Part shown: positions 37,232 through 46,195 of the stretch, piece by piece
Layout of the letters: each line of letters begins with the position of its first letter
How positions within the stretch are numbered: position 1 is the first letter of the stretch
From: Variovorax sp. PCZ-1
GTDB lineage: Bacteria > Pseudomonadota > Gammaproteobacteria > Burkholderiales > Burkholderiaceae_C
DNA: 64,000 bases
NCBI RefSeq assembly: GCF_018413605.1
Contig: NZ_JAHCDN010000001.1
Location: 1,488,001 to 1,552,000, forward strand
Direction of reading: 5' to 3'
Made by a program: the position numbers and the translations under genes
The notes under the pieces: model-generated
What the model was told of the DNA's origin: nothing
The model's input: the letters and a program-made list of their open reading frames with translations, nothing else
Databases searched by the model: none

Positions 37232-38086
37232 ATGAAGCTTTGCAATTTCGATGTTGGCCTTGATAAGCGCTTTTTCCTCATCGCGGGCACTTGCTCGATT
37301 GAGGGATTGGAGATGTCAATTGACGTGGCTGGCAAGCTCAAGGAAGTGACTTCCAAGCTCGGCATCCCGCTGATCTACAAAGGCTCGTTTGACAAAGCCA
37401 ATCGCTCCTCGGGTAACACCAAGCGCGGCGTGGGTATGGAGAATGGCCTGAAGATTTTGGATGAAGTGCGCAGGCAGCTTGGCCTACCGATCCTCACCGA
37501 TGTGCATGAAGCGGATCAGGTGAATGAAGTGGCTAGCGTGGTCGATGTATTGCAAACCCCCGCCTTCCTCTGCCGCCAAACCGATTTCATCCGCGCTGTG
37601 GCGCAAAGCGGCAAGCCAGTGAACATCAAAAAAGGCCAGTTTCTTGCGCCTTGGGACATGAAAAACGTGATCGACAAAGCGCGCGCGGCAGCAGCGGAAA
37701 AAGGCTTGGAGCAAAACAACTTCCTCGCCTGCGAGCGCGGCGTGAGCTTTGGCTACAACAACCTCGTGGCTGACATGACTTCTCTTGCAGAGATGCGCAA
37801 CAGCGGCGCGCCCGTGGTGTTTGACGTGACGCATTCCGTGCAAAAGCCCGGCGGCATGGGCACCAGCTCAGGCGGCGCGCGAGAGATGGTGCCTGTACTC
37901 GCACGTGCTGGCGTGGCTGTGGGCGTGGCCGGTTTGTTCATGGAAACGCATCCCAAACCTTCTGAAGCGTGGTCTGACGGTGCGAACGCTGTGCCGCTGC
38001 ATCACATGAAGGCTCTGCTGGAAAGCTTGGTCGAACTCGATTCCGTAACCAAAAAGAACCCGCTGTTAGAGGCGAATTTCAATTAA
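37232..38086 (+). CDS. kdsA: 3-deoxy-8-phosphooctulonate synthase
   Basis: The product has 284 residues from the ATG at 37232, seven bases after a GGAG; a TTG two codons upstream is less likely. It condenses arabinose-5-phosphate with phosphoenolpyruvate for lipopolysaccharide [21 protein letters not shown] and [12 protein letters not shown] are the active-site segments. It directly follows prfB, an unusual partner since pyrG more commonly precedes kdsA in betaproteobacteria. DUF1330, eno and ftsB follow in the familiar order. Confidence 0.96.
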   Translation: MKLCNFDVGLDKRFFLIAGTCSIEGLEMSIDVAGKLKEVTSKLGIPLIYKGSFDKANRSSGNTKRGVGMENGLKILDEVRRQLGLPILTDVHEADQVNEVASVVDVLQTPAFLCRQTDFIRAVAQSGKPVNIKKGQFLAPWDMKNVIDKARAAAAEKGLEQNNFLACERGVSFGYNNLVADMTSLAEMRNSGAPVVFDVTHSVQKPGGMGTSSGGAREMVPVLARAGVAVGVAGLFMETHPKPSEAWSDGANAVPLHHMKALLESLVELDSVTKKNPLLEANFN

Positions 38087-38105
38087 TCCAAAGGACACTA
38101 CCCTC

Positions 38106-38393
38106 ATGAGCGCTTACGTTATTGCCGATGTCACTGTCACCGATGCCGATCAAATGGCCAAGTACCGTGAGTGGAGCACCAAGGCCGCCGCAGAATTCGG
38201 CGCGACTTTCATGGTGCGCGGCGGCGCGATCACAGTTCTTGAGGGTGATTGGAAGCCATCGCGCGTGGTGATCTTGCAGTTTCCAGATAGCGAGACTGTG
38301 AAGAAATGGTATGCCGGTGAGACTTACACACATGCGCGCAAGCTGCGTGAAAACGCTGGCGTGATGCGGATGGTGATGGTTGAGGGTGTTTAA
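38106..38393 (+). CDS. DUF1330-domain protein
   Basis: The product has 95 residues. It is a single small alpha/beta dimeric-barrel domain with the DUF1330 pattern (SAYVIADVTVTDADQMAKY near the start, VILQFPDSETVKKWYAGETY near the end). No catalytic function is established for the family. It lies between kdsA and eno, its usual neighbourhood in Burkholderiales, with 19 bases after kdsA and a family B hairpin before eno. Confidence 0.9.
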   Translation: MSAYVIADVTVTDADQMAKYREWSTKAAAEFGATFMVRGGAITVLEGDWKPSRVVILQFPDSETVKKWYAGETYTHARKLRENAGVMRMVMVEGV

Positions 38394-38417
38394 CTCCTGA
38401 GGCTTTGAATACCAATA

Positions 38418-38560
38418 CCGGACGCAAAGGGCGCAAAAGTTGCGCAAAAGACGCAAAAAAGAAAGAAAAAATTAAAGAAAACGATGTGAGTAAAAAATCA
38501 AATAGATGAATTCTTTCCATTGGTATTTTTTGCGTCTTTTGCGTATCTTTTGCGTCCGGC
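38418..38560. repeat. Family B hairpin repeat, copy 4
   Basis: Between DUF1330 and eno. The arms CCGGACGCAAAGGGCGC and TTTTGCGTCCGG flank a longer AT-rich loop than in other copies. The outermost base pairs differ from the other copies and are still complementary. Confidence 0.85.
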
Positions 38561-38593
38561 TGTTTTGAATTTTGTTTTTGATTTTTTGATTAA

Positions 38594-39910
<1,317 letters not shown>

Positions 39911-39918
39911 TCTCGCTT

Positions 39919-39948
39919 CCCGTTCGGGCTGAGCTTGTCGAAGCCCTT
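39919..39948 (+). repeat. Family C short repeat, copy 1
   Basis: CCCGTTCGGGCTGAGCTTGT followed by CGAAG, between eno and the helix-hairpin-helix gene. It is a widespread proteobacterial intergenic repeat type as I recall. Confidence 0.75.
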
Positions 39949-39964
39949 GCGTTAAAGTCAAATC

Positions 39965-40243
39965 ATGCCCTTCCCCATCTCCGAGCGCCAAACCCTCCTC
40001 GCCGTCAAAGGCGTGGGGCCCACAGTAGTCGCGCGCTTGGAGCAGATGGGCATTGAGAGCTTGGCGCACTTGGCCAAAGCCAATGCGCTGGATATCACAG
40101 CCAACGCAGCCAAGCTGCTTGGCTCCACCTGCTGGAAAAACAGCCCACAAGCCCGCGCGGCGATTCAATCTGCCATCGCTGCCGCTCAGGCAGCATCACC
40201 AGCTGCACCAGCCGCTACAAAGAAGTCGCTACCAAAGAAATAG
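39965..40243 (+). CDS. Small helix-hairpin-helix protein
   Basis: The product has 92 residues. LLAVKGVGPTVVARLEQMGI is a clear helix-hairpin-helix (VKGVGP) and the following segment LAHLAKANALDITANAA fits the rest of a double HhH or Cdd1-like pathogenicity-locus fold. The C-terminus is Ala/Pro/Lys-rich. Such domains bind DNA non-specifically; its role is unknown. It sits between eno and ftsB, where similar small genes occur in related bacteria. Confidence 0.75.
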   Translation: MPFPISERQTLLAVKGVGPTVVARLEQMGIESLAHLAKANALDITANAAKLLGSTCWKNSPQARAAIQSAIAAAQAASPAAPAATKKSLPKK

Positions 40244-40296
40244 CACCCCGCGCAGGTTCTATGCCGGCGAGAGCCCTAAAAAGCTTCAAAAAAGTC
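40236..40296 (+). repeat. Family A repeat, copy 13
   Basis: It starts at the stop codon of the HhH gene: AATAGCACCCCGCGCAG, then TTCTATGCCGGC and an A-rich tail, just before ftsB. Confidence 0.8.
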
Positions 40297-40323
40297 TAAA
40301 AAAAGGGCACAATACAGCCCGTG

Positions 40324-40599
40324 ATGTCTCAACGCGTCGTCCCCGCCCTGCTGATCGCCCTCTTGCTCGCTTTGCATGCGCAGCTATGGTTCGGCCGTGG
40401 CAGCGTCTCCCATGTCAATCAGCTCAACGCCAAGCTGCAAGATTTGAGCGAAAAAAACAAAGCCGCTCAGCAAACCAACGACCAACTCGCCTCCGAAGTG
40501 CGCGATCTCAAAGAAGGCCTAGAGATGATCGAAGACAAAGCCCGTAGCGAGCTAGGAATGATCAAGCCGAATGAGATCTTGGTTCAGTATTCCAAGTAG
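40324..40599 (+). CDS. ftsB: Cell division protein FtsB
   Basis: The product has 91 residues from the ATG at 40324 (a GTG one codon earlier is possible). One membrane helix (VPALLIALLLALHAQLWFG) is followed by a coiled coil (NQLNAKLQDLSEKNKAAQQT). The conserved ending region includes ARSELGMIKPNEILVQY. FtsB joins FtsL and FtsQ in the divisome and helps activate septal synthesis by FtsWI. The position downstream of eno is conserved across proteobacteria. Confidence 0.94.
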   Translation: MSQRVVPALLIALLLALHAQLWFGRGSVSHVNQLNAKLQDLSEKNKAAQQTNDQLASEVRDLKEGLEMIEDKARSELGMIKPNEILVQYSK

Positions 40600-40672
40600 T
40601 TTCGATGCCAAATTTATACCGCTGCATCTTGTTTAAATTGCAGAATCTGTGGTGTGCAGTACGTTTGAAGTC

Positions 40673-41035
40673 ATGAAACGTGATCGAGCGCTACAACTAG
40701 CCGCATGGGCTTACTTTGCGATTGCGGGTCTCTTGTTGCTAGCCGCAGTTGGCAGTCCATTGATTTATCGAGCTCTCAGAACCGGGCAGCTTATTTCCCT
40801 ATCGATCCTTATGTTTGCTTCATTAGGCTTGGGAATATGGTCTCTGAGGATAAAGCGAGGAAGCGCAAAACTGCGACAGTCATTTTTCACTCTTGCTTTC
40901 ATAGCAGCCTCAGTACTCGGAGTCATGCTGGGAAATCTCTTCCATGCCCTACTCCTTGCTGTTCCATTTATGTTTATCGGTATCGCGTGGCGTGCTGAAC
41001 ATTCCAAGCAGCAAGGTGAAAAACAGGATAGCTAG
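40673..41035 (+). CDS. Hypothetical membrane protein
   Basis: The product has 120 residues from the ATG at 40673. Three or four hydrophobic segments make up most of it (LAAWAYFAIAGLLLLAAV, LISLSILMFASLGLGIW, and a long one near 75-110). The tail is polar. I do not recognise a family. It follows ftsB by about 70 bases and is convergent with the glycerate kinase gene. Composition is a little more AT-rich than the core genes around it. Confidence 0.65.
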   Translation: MKRDRALQLAAWAYFAIAGLLLLAAVGSPLIYRALRTGQLISLSILMFASLGLGIWSLRIKRGSAKLRQSFFTLAFIAASVLGVMLGNLFHALLLAVPFMFIGIAWRAEHSKQQGEKQDS

Positions 41036-41087
41036 CAGGAAATCGTAACTACCGAGAGCGGTTGGAACATGTCTGCAGACACGCATC

Positions 41088-41152
41088 ACTACTATTTTGG
41101 TAGCACTTTGCGCAATACATACGCCGGCGATATGCCCAAAAAGCTTAAAAAT
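41088..41152 (+). repeat. Family A repeat, copy 14
   Basis: In the gap between convergent genes. It shows CTACTATTTTGGTAGCAC, ACGCCGGCGATATGCCCAA and the tail AAAGCTTAAAAA. Confidence 0.8.
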
Positions 41153-41154
41153 CT

Positions 41155-42480
41155 CTACCAAATGAGTAAAGCGCGGAAATCGTTCACATTGGTATGTGTG
41201 GGGCCGGTGATAACCAGATCGCCTAAAGGTTCGAAATAACCTACCGCGTCGTTGCGATCTAGATAGCCATCGAGCTTCATGCCCTGCGCGGCTGCGCGTG
41301 CGAGTGTGTCGGGCGCTACATATGCGCCTGCGTTGGCTTCTACGCCGTCGATGCCGTCTGTATCAGCCGCAAGGCCGTAGATGCCTTCCATGCCTTGCAG
41401 GCCGAGAGCCAGGCCCATGCAGAATTCACCAGCGCGGCCTCCCCTGCCCTTTGCAGCGCCTGCGGGCTGCTTGCGCACGGTCACTGTCGTCTCGCCACCG
41501 GAGAGGATGACGCAGGGTGTCTTGAATGCGCCCTTGCCGGTGGCTGCGCCGCGTGCAAGCGCGGCATGCACCTTGCCGACTTCGCGCGATTCGCCTTCGA
41601 TTTCATCGCTCAAGATGTAGGCTTCGATACCGGCTGTGCGGGCTGCTGCGGCAGCGGCTTCTAGAGATTGTTGGGGCGTGGCAATGAGGTGAACTTCATG
41701 GCCTGAGAAGCGAGCATCACCTGGCTTGGGAGTTTCCAATGCGCCGCTTTGCAATTGAGCTTCAATCGCAGTAGGCACTTCAATGCCGTAGCGCTTCAAA
41801 ATGCTAAGCGCATCTGCGCAAGTGGTGGCATCTGGCACAGTCGGGCCGCTGGCGATGACGCTCACATCGTCTCCTGGCACATCGCTGATGGTGAGCGTGA
41901 TGACTCGCGCTGGCGCGCAAGCTGCAGCCAGCCAGCCGCCTTTGATTTGCGAGAGATGTTTGCGCACGCAGTTCATCTCGATGATGTTGGCTCCTGAGTT
42001 GAGCAGCTCTTGGTTGATGCGCTGCTTTTCAGCAAACGCAAGGCCATCCACAGGCATAGTGAGCAAGGCCGAGCCGCCGCCTGAGATGAGGCAGAGCACC
42101 AGATCGCCTTTCGTCAAACCTTGTGTGAGGCCGAGGATACGTTTGGCCGCAGCTAAACCTGCTTCATCTGGCACAGGATGCGAGGCTTCAACCACCTCGA
42201 TACGATTCGCCAAACCTGCCGCGCGAGGCGGGGTGTGGCCATAGCGCGTAACGACCAAGCCAGAGAGCGGCGCGTCGTGAGGCCAAAGCGCCTCCACAGC
42301 TTGCGCCATCGCGCCGCCTGCTTTGCCCGCCCCTAAAACCAGGGTGCGCCCCCCGCTTTCTCGACTCGGTGGAGACGGCAAATAAGCGGCTGTGTTGTGC
42401 AGCGGCAAAGCGCGGTGTACAGCGGCTTGGTAAAGATGCAGAAGAAATTCACGCGGATTTACTTTTGGATCGAGAGGCAT
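41155..42480 (-). CDS. Glycerate 2-kinase, MOFRL family
   Basis: The product has 441 residues from the ATG at 42480; an ATG at 42510 is also possible. The N-terminal DUF4147 domain shows VLGAGKAGGAMAQAVEAL and LISGGGSALLTMPVDG. The C-terminal MOFRL domain ends with FCMGLALGLQGM and AADTDGIDG. Enzymes of this TtuD/GckA type phosphorylate glycerate to 2-phosphoglycerate, which feeds enolase. No glyoxylate carboligase or tartronate reductase gene is adjacent, although isocitrate lyase elsewhere in the window makes glyoxylate. Confidence 0.9.
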   Translation of the reverse strand: MPLDPKVNPREFLLHLYQAAVHRALPLHNTAAYLPSPPSRESGGRTLVLGAGKAGGAMAQAVEALWPHDAPLSGLVVTRYGHTPPRAAGLANRIEVVEASHPVPDEAGLAAAKRILGLTQGLTKGDLVLCLISGGGSALLTMPVDGLAFAEKQRINQELLNSGANIIEMNCVRKHLSQIKGGWLAAACAPARVITLTISDVPGDDVSVIASGPTVPDATTCADALSILKRYGIEVPTAIEAQLQSGALETPKPGDARFSGHEVHLIATPQQSLEAAAAAARTAGIEAYILSDEIEGESREVGKVHAALARGAATGKGAFKTPCVILSGGETTVTVRKQPAGAAKGRGGRAGEFCMGLALGLQGMEGIYGLAADTDGIDGVEANAGAYVAPDTLARAAAQGMKLDGYLDRNDAVGYFEPLGDLVITGPTHTNVNDFRALLIW

Positions 42481-42592
42481 GGTGGAAAAACTGGATTGGG
42501 ACTTAAGCATTGTGCAGCCTGAATGCTTTTGTTCGTCGGTAGTAACCACATTCCTCATGAAATCTCGTCATGTCGGTCATGTCGCTTGAGTA

Positions 42593-43213
42593 TTACTTAA
42601 GCCAAGCGGCGATACGACGCGCTTGCATTTGCCAAATGCATCGCAGATCGGCTCTGGCAGCATAGATGCTTTCCTGGGCATGCCAATCCGTCGGTAAACG
42701 GCGGCTGGTTTCGAGCAATACGAATAGCTCCGAATGCTTCCCCTGCTGCATGGCATACACCTGAGCGGATTGCAAAGGCTGTTGAAGATGCAAACCATAG
42801 AGCACATCATTGAGCCAGCGTGTGGCTTCATGAAGCGATGCACTTTCTAGACTCAATAAACTCGCCTGCACGCTGATACCCTGCTCTGCATTCCATCGCC
42901 GATGGAGAACACGCTCGTATTGCGTGCGTTTCACAATGTCGATGCTGCTGCGCCCCGGCGCAGCTTGGCTTAGCTCGCGCACATGGCTCATCACATCGCC
43001 TGAATCAAACGCCTCAAAGGCATCCAATTGATCAAAGTGATACAGACAAAAATAATCGATGGCGGCGGTTGTGCTCTCTAGCTGATAGAGCTCTGCGCTT
43101 CGCAGCGCTTCGGAAGCCATCAAGAGTTGCGCGTGATCGTTGTACCAGCGCTGTAGTGCAGCGTGGTTGCCGTCGGTGCAGCGCGTGCATACAAGATTAA
43201 TGGCTGGCGGCAT
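42593..43213 (-). CDS. Hypothetical protein with two possible ferredoxin-like halves
   Basis: The product has 206 residues and no signal or membrane segment. The beginning (NLVCTRCTDGNHAALQRWYN, then DHAQLLM) resembles the dimeric alpha/beta-barrel (EthD/antibiotic-monooxygenase-like) shape, and the second half has a similar strand/helix rhythm, but I cannot name a family. It is divergent from the PAS-domain membrane protein with only about 50 bases between the starts. The function is unknown. Confidence 0.65.
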   Translation of the reverse strand: MPPAINLVCTRCTDGNHAALQRWYNDHAQLLMASEALRSAELYQLESTTAAIDYFCLYHFDQLDAFEAFDSGDVMSHVRELSQAAPGRSSIDIVKRTQYERVLHRRWNAEQGISVQASLLSLESASLHEATRWLNDVLYGLHLQQPLQSAQVYAMQQGKHSELFVLLETSRRLPTDWHAQESIYAARADLRCIWQMQARRIAAWLK

Positions 43214-43261
43214 AATGGTGAAAAATCAACAATTTATTCCTGAACTAAATTCAATTGTGAC

Positions 43262-44248
43262 ATGAGCCAACTGCGTACTTCGATCCGCCCTGTGGCATCT
43301 TTCATGTCACCCGTCATGATCGTGCTGATGGTCATACTTCTGCAGGTTGGGTTGCTTGGGATATTTCTATATTTGGCTGAGCGCGATGAGCTGCAAATTG
43401 AAAAAGCAGAAATCGTTTTGCTTCTGTCCTATTCAGCGATAGCCATCGTGCTTGCTATTGTGATTGGCGTGATTCGCTACCGCTGGATTCAGCGGGAAAA
43501 CCGTGTGCGGCAGCGTTTGCTCGATGTGATTGACGCCATTCCCGATCCTTCTGCTGTGCGCGATGTCAAGGGGCGCTATGTGATGTGGAACAAGGCAGCT
43601 GAAAGCTACCATGGCATCAAGGCGGCGCATGTGTTGGGCAAGACACCGTATGAGCTGTTTCCCAAAGCGGTGGCGCGCAGCATCTTGGAAATCGATGCCG
43701 AATGCAGCGAGAGCAATCAAACCATCGTACGCCGCTTGGTGCTGCCGCCGCTCTATGGCAAGGGCCAGCGCGTGGCCAATATTCGTATTGCACCCGTGCA
43801 ATCTGCTGCGGATGCCGGTATTCGCGGTGTGGTGACGATTCTGCATGACGTCACGCAAGAGGAGCGCGAAGCCGCTGCGTTACGCCAAATGAGCACTCAG
43901 CTCAAGCTTGCATTAGACACTTCGGGCTTTGGCAGCTGGATTTGGGATTTAGAAACCAATTCGGTGGACTATTCCGAACAATGCCAAGCTCTGCTGCGCT
44001 ACAAAGGCAAGAGTTTCGCCCAAGACTTGGATTTTTTTACGCGCATTCATCCTGGCGACTCAGAGTCGGTGGTGGCCGCAACCAAGCGCACGCTCAAGGA
44101 ATTTGCTGCATACGATCAAGTTTATCGTCTGCGATGCTTTGATGAGGTGTATCGCTACTTTCATGCCAGCGGGGAATGCGCAATAGACGATCAGGGGCGC
44201 CGCTACTTCGCCGGATTGCTCTGCCCTCTGGATCGCAGTGCGAATTAG
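43262..44248 (+). CDS. Membrane PAS-domain sensor without output domain
   Basis: The product has 328 residues. Two membrane helices are near residues 18-38 and 50-70. A first PAS domain (LLDVIDAIPDPSAVRDVKGR, then NKAAESYHG) spans about 80-200, and a second PAS with PAC-like end (LDTSGFGSWIWDLETNSVDY) spans about 205-325. The protein stops right there; no histidine kinase, GGDEF, EAL or methyl-accepting module follows. It may be a truncated sensor or a signalling adaptor. Its stop codon overlaps that of the convergent dehydrogenase. Confidence 0.8.
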   Translation: MSQLRTSIRPVASFMSPVMIVLMVILLQVGLLGIFLYLAERDELQIEKAEIVLLLSYSAIAIVLAIVIGVIRYRWIQRENRVRQRLLDVIDAIPDPSAVRDVKGRYVMWNKAAESYHGIKAAHVLGKTPYELFPKAVARSILEIDAECSESNQTIVRRLVLPPLYGKGQRVANIRIAPVQSAADAGIRGVVTILHDVTQEEREAAALRQMSTQLKLALDTSGFGSWIWDLETNSVDYSEQCQALLRYKGKSFAQDLDFFTRIHPGDSESVVAATKRTLKEFAAYDQVYRLRCFDEVYRYFHASGECAIDDQGRRYFAGLLCPLDRSAN

Positions 44249-45159
44249 CTCGGTTTTCGAGCAGAGAGCAGCGCATCAGCGTAAGCCTGCCAATCGCCCT
44301 GCTGTGCAGCCTCTTTCGGCACATCTTTAAATACGCCTGCCTTGGCCTGATCTGCCACCCATTGCTGCTTGGCTGCAATGGCGCTCGTCATGAGTGGCTC
44401 AAAACCCGCTTCCTGCACTGTGCGCGCGGATTCACGCATTTCCTCGGCTCGGCGCTTACCATGCTGCACGACCCGGCTGAAAAAATAGGCCCCCTGCGCT
44501 TTCCAATCGATGCTTGGAAATGTTTCTTGTAGCGTGGCAATCATTTCTTCTTGCACACCATAGGCGCGCGCTGTGCTGTAGCTCTCAATCACCAGCGCCT
44601 CCAGCCCTTTGATCATCACGCTGCGGCACATTTTGATGGCGCTGGCCACGCCGAGTTTGTCACTCACAGCCGTAGCATCCAACTCCCAATTTGATAGCAA
44701 ACTAGCCAGATTATTTGCCGGCGATCCCCCTAAAAGCATTGGAACTTTGATGCCATAAGGCGGCACACTTGTCATCACACCCGCTTCTACATATAGGCCG
44801 CCCGCTGCATCAATCAGCGCAGCGCATTCTTGCTTCGTGCCCGGTGATGCGGAATTCAGATCGAGGAATACCGTACCTGAGCGAATGAATTTCGCGGCCT
44901 CTTGCGCCACCGCCAAGGTGTTGGACGCCGTCACAGCTGAGATGATGAAGCTGCTCGCCTCACACAGCGCTTGCATACTTGCGCAGGCTTGCACACCAGC
45001 CTCTCGCGCATGTGCCAGCTCCACACCGCCACTGGCTTCAGCTTTGAATTTCACATCCCAAGCGGCCATGCCGAGCACGCCGCTTTTGGTCTTCAGCCCC
45101 GTGGCAAATATCTTGCCCACTTCGCCATAGCCAATGATGCCGATGTTGCTCAGATTCAT
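44245..45159 (-). CDS. NAD(P)-binding dehydrogenase, 6-phosphogluconate-dehydrogenase-like
   Basis: The product has 304 residues from the ATG at 45159; a GTG two codons earlier overlaps the preceding stop. The N-terminal Rossmann motif is GIIGYGEVGKIFATGL. The C-terminal part (SAIKMCRSVMIKGLEALVIE) is the DUF1932-type helical domain of hydroxyacid dehydrogenase-like enzymes. Residues 141-157 (SPANNLASLLSNW) overlap a family A repeat. It is probably cotranscribed with the Bug receptor gene upstream, hinting at carboxylate catabolism. The substrate is unknown. Confidence 0.85.
   Translation of the reverse strand: MNLSNIGIIGYGEVGKIFATGLKTKSGVLGMAAWDVKFKAEASGGVELAHAREAGVQACASMQALCEASSFIISAVTASNTLAVAQEAAKFIRSGTVFLDLNSASPGTKQECAALIDAAGGLYVEAGVMTSVPPYGIKVPMLLGGSPANNLASLLSNWELDATAVSDKLGVASAIKMCRSVMIKGLEALVIESYSTARAYGVQEEMIATLQETFPSIDWKAQGAYFFSRVVQHGKRRAEEMRESARTVQEAGFEPLMTSAIAAKQQWVADQAKAGVFKDVPKEAAQQGDWQAYADALLSARKPS
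44688..44737 (+). repeat. Family A repeat, copy 15, inside a dehydrogenase gene
   Basis: A diverged copy: TTTGATAGCAAACTAGCCAG, then ATTATTTGCCGGCGAT. It is read by the gene as SPANNLASLLSN, a different frame from most coding copies. Confidence 0.6.
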
Positions 45160-45161
45160 GG

Positions 45162-46121
45162 TCACTGCTTCTCGATCTTCGCGCGCACGATCACATCACT
45201 CCAGCGCTTCGTCTCTGCGGCGAGCAGATTGCCCAGCGCTTCCGGCGTGCTGGCCTGCGCATCCACATTCAGGTCGGCCAGCTTTGCTTTGAGATCAGGC
45301 GAATTGAGTGCATCTGCAACAGCTTTGTTGAGCTTGAGGATCACATCACGCGGCGTCTTCGCTGGCGCGGCAAGCGCGTTCCAGCTCGAAGCTGTTGCAC
45401 CATTGATCCCCGCTTGAGCCAACGTTGGCACATCCGGCAGCTTTGCCGCCCGCTTCTCGCCCATCACCGCCAGCGCGCGCACGGCTTTCGCATTGATCTG
45501 GCCCATCATCGGCCCGAGAATCTCTACGGCCACATCCACCGTGCCACCGCGCAACGCAGAGATCACATCAGGCGTGCCACGAAACGGCACCACCTGCCAA
45601 TCTAAATTACCAGCCGATTCAATCAAGCGCGCAGCGAGATTCTGCGTCGAGCCAATATTGATCGTGCCCACATTGAGCTTGCCCGGATTCGCCCGAGCAA
45701 ATGCAATCAGCTCTTGCATCGTCTTGAACTTGCCATCCTCGGCGGCTACCACGGCAATATCAAAAGTTGCCAACGTGGAAACTGGCGCAAAGTCTCTGCT
45801 TGCATCAAAGGGCAAGCTTTTAAACAGCCCGGTGCTCACCGCCGTGCCATTGCTCATCAGCAGCAAAGTGTGCCCGTCCGCATCGGATTTAGCCACGAGC
45901 TCACCCGCCACAATCCCGCCTGCGCTCGGCTTGTTATCCACCACCACACTCTGCCCCAGGCTCTCGGAGAGCTTCTGAGCCACAGCGCGAGCCGTCAAAT
46001 CCGCCACCCCTCCTGCACCAAAAGGCACAACGATTTTGATCGGTTTGCTGGGGAAATTTTGCGCCCAAGCGCTGCTCGCTGCCAAGGCAGACAAGCTGAA
46101 AAGGAATTGTTTGCGGTTCAT
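45162..46121 (-). CDS. Tripartite tricarboxylate transporter receptor (Bug family)
   Basis: The product has 319 residues from the ATG at 46121 (MNRKQFLFSLSALAASSAWA), with GGAG upstream. A signal peptide is cleaved near WAQ. The mature start NFPSKPIKIVVPFGAGGVAD and the later GTINIGSTQNLAARLIE are hallmarks of Bug/TctC receptors, greatly expanded in Burkholderiales. They bind carboxylates or related metabolites in the periplasm. No TctA/TctB permease is adjacent. It is followed immediately by the dehydrogenase gene. Confidence 0.92.
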   Translation of the reverse strand: MNRKQFLFSLSALAASSAWAQNFPSKPIKIVVPFGAGGVADLTARAVAQKLSESLGQSVVVDNKPSAGGIVAGELVAKSDADGHTLLLMSNGTAVSTGLFKSLPFDASRDFAPVSTLATFDIAVVAAEDGKFKTMQELIAFARANPGKLNVGTINIGSTQNLAARLIESAGNLDWQVVPFRGTPDVISALRGGTVDVAVEILGPMMGQINAKAVRALAVMGEKRAAKLPDVPTLAQAGINGATASSWNALAAPAKTPRDVILKLNKAVADALNSPDLKAKLADLNVDAQASTPEALGNLLAAETKRWSDVIVRAKIEKQ

Positions 46122-46195
46122 AGCGATCTCCTGAATCAAGCAATTCTCCCCGAAGCCAGCCTTGCGGGCAAAGCAAGCTGATATTGCGGATTTCT

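Noticed and set aside
44245-44248. Gene fusion or frameshift at the PAS/dehydrogenase junction
   Set aside because: The genes are convergent and only their stop codons overlap; both products look complete at that end.
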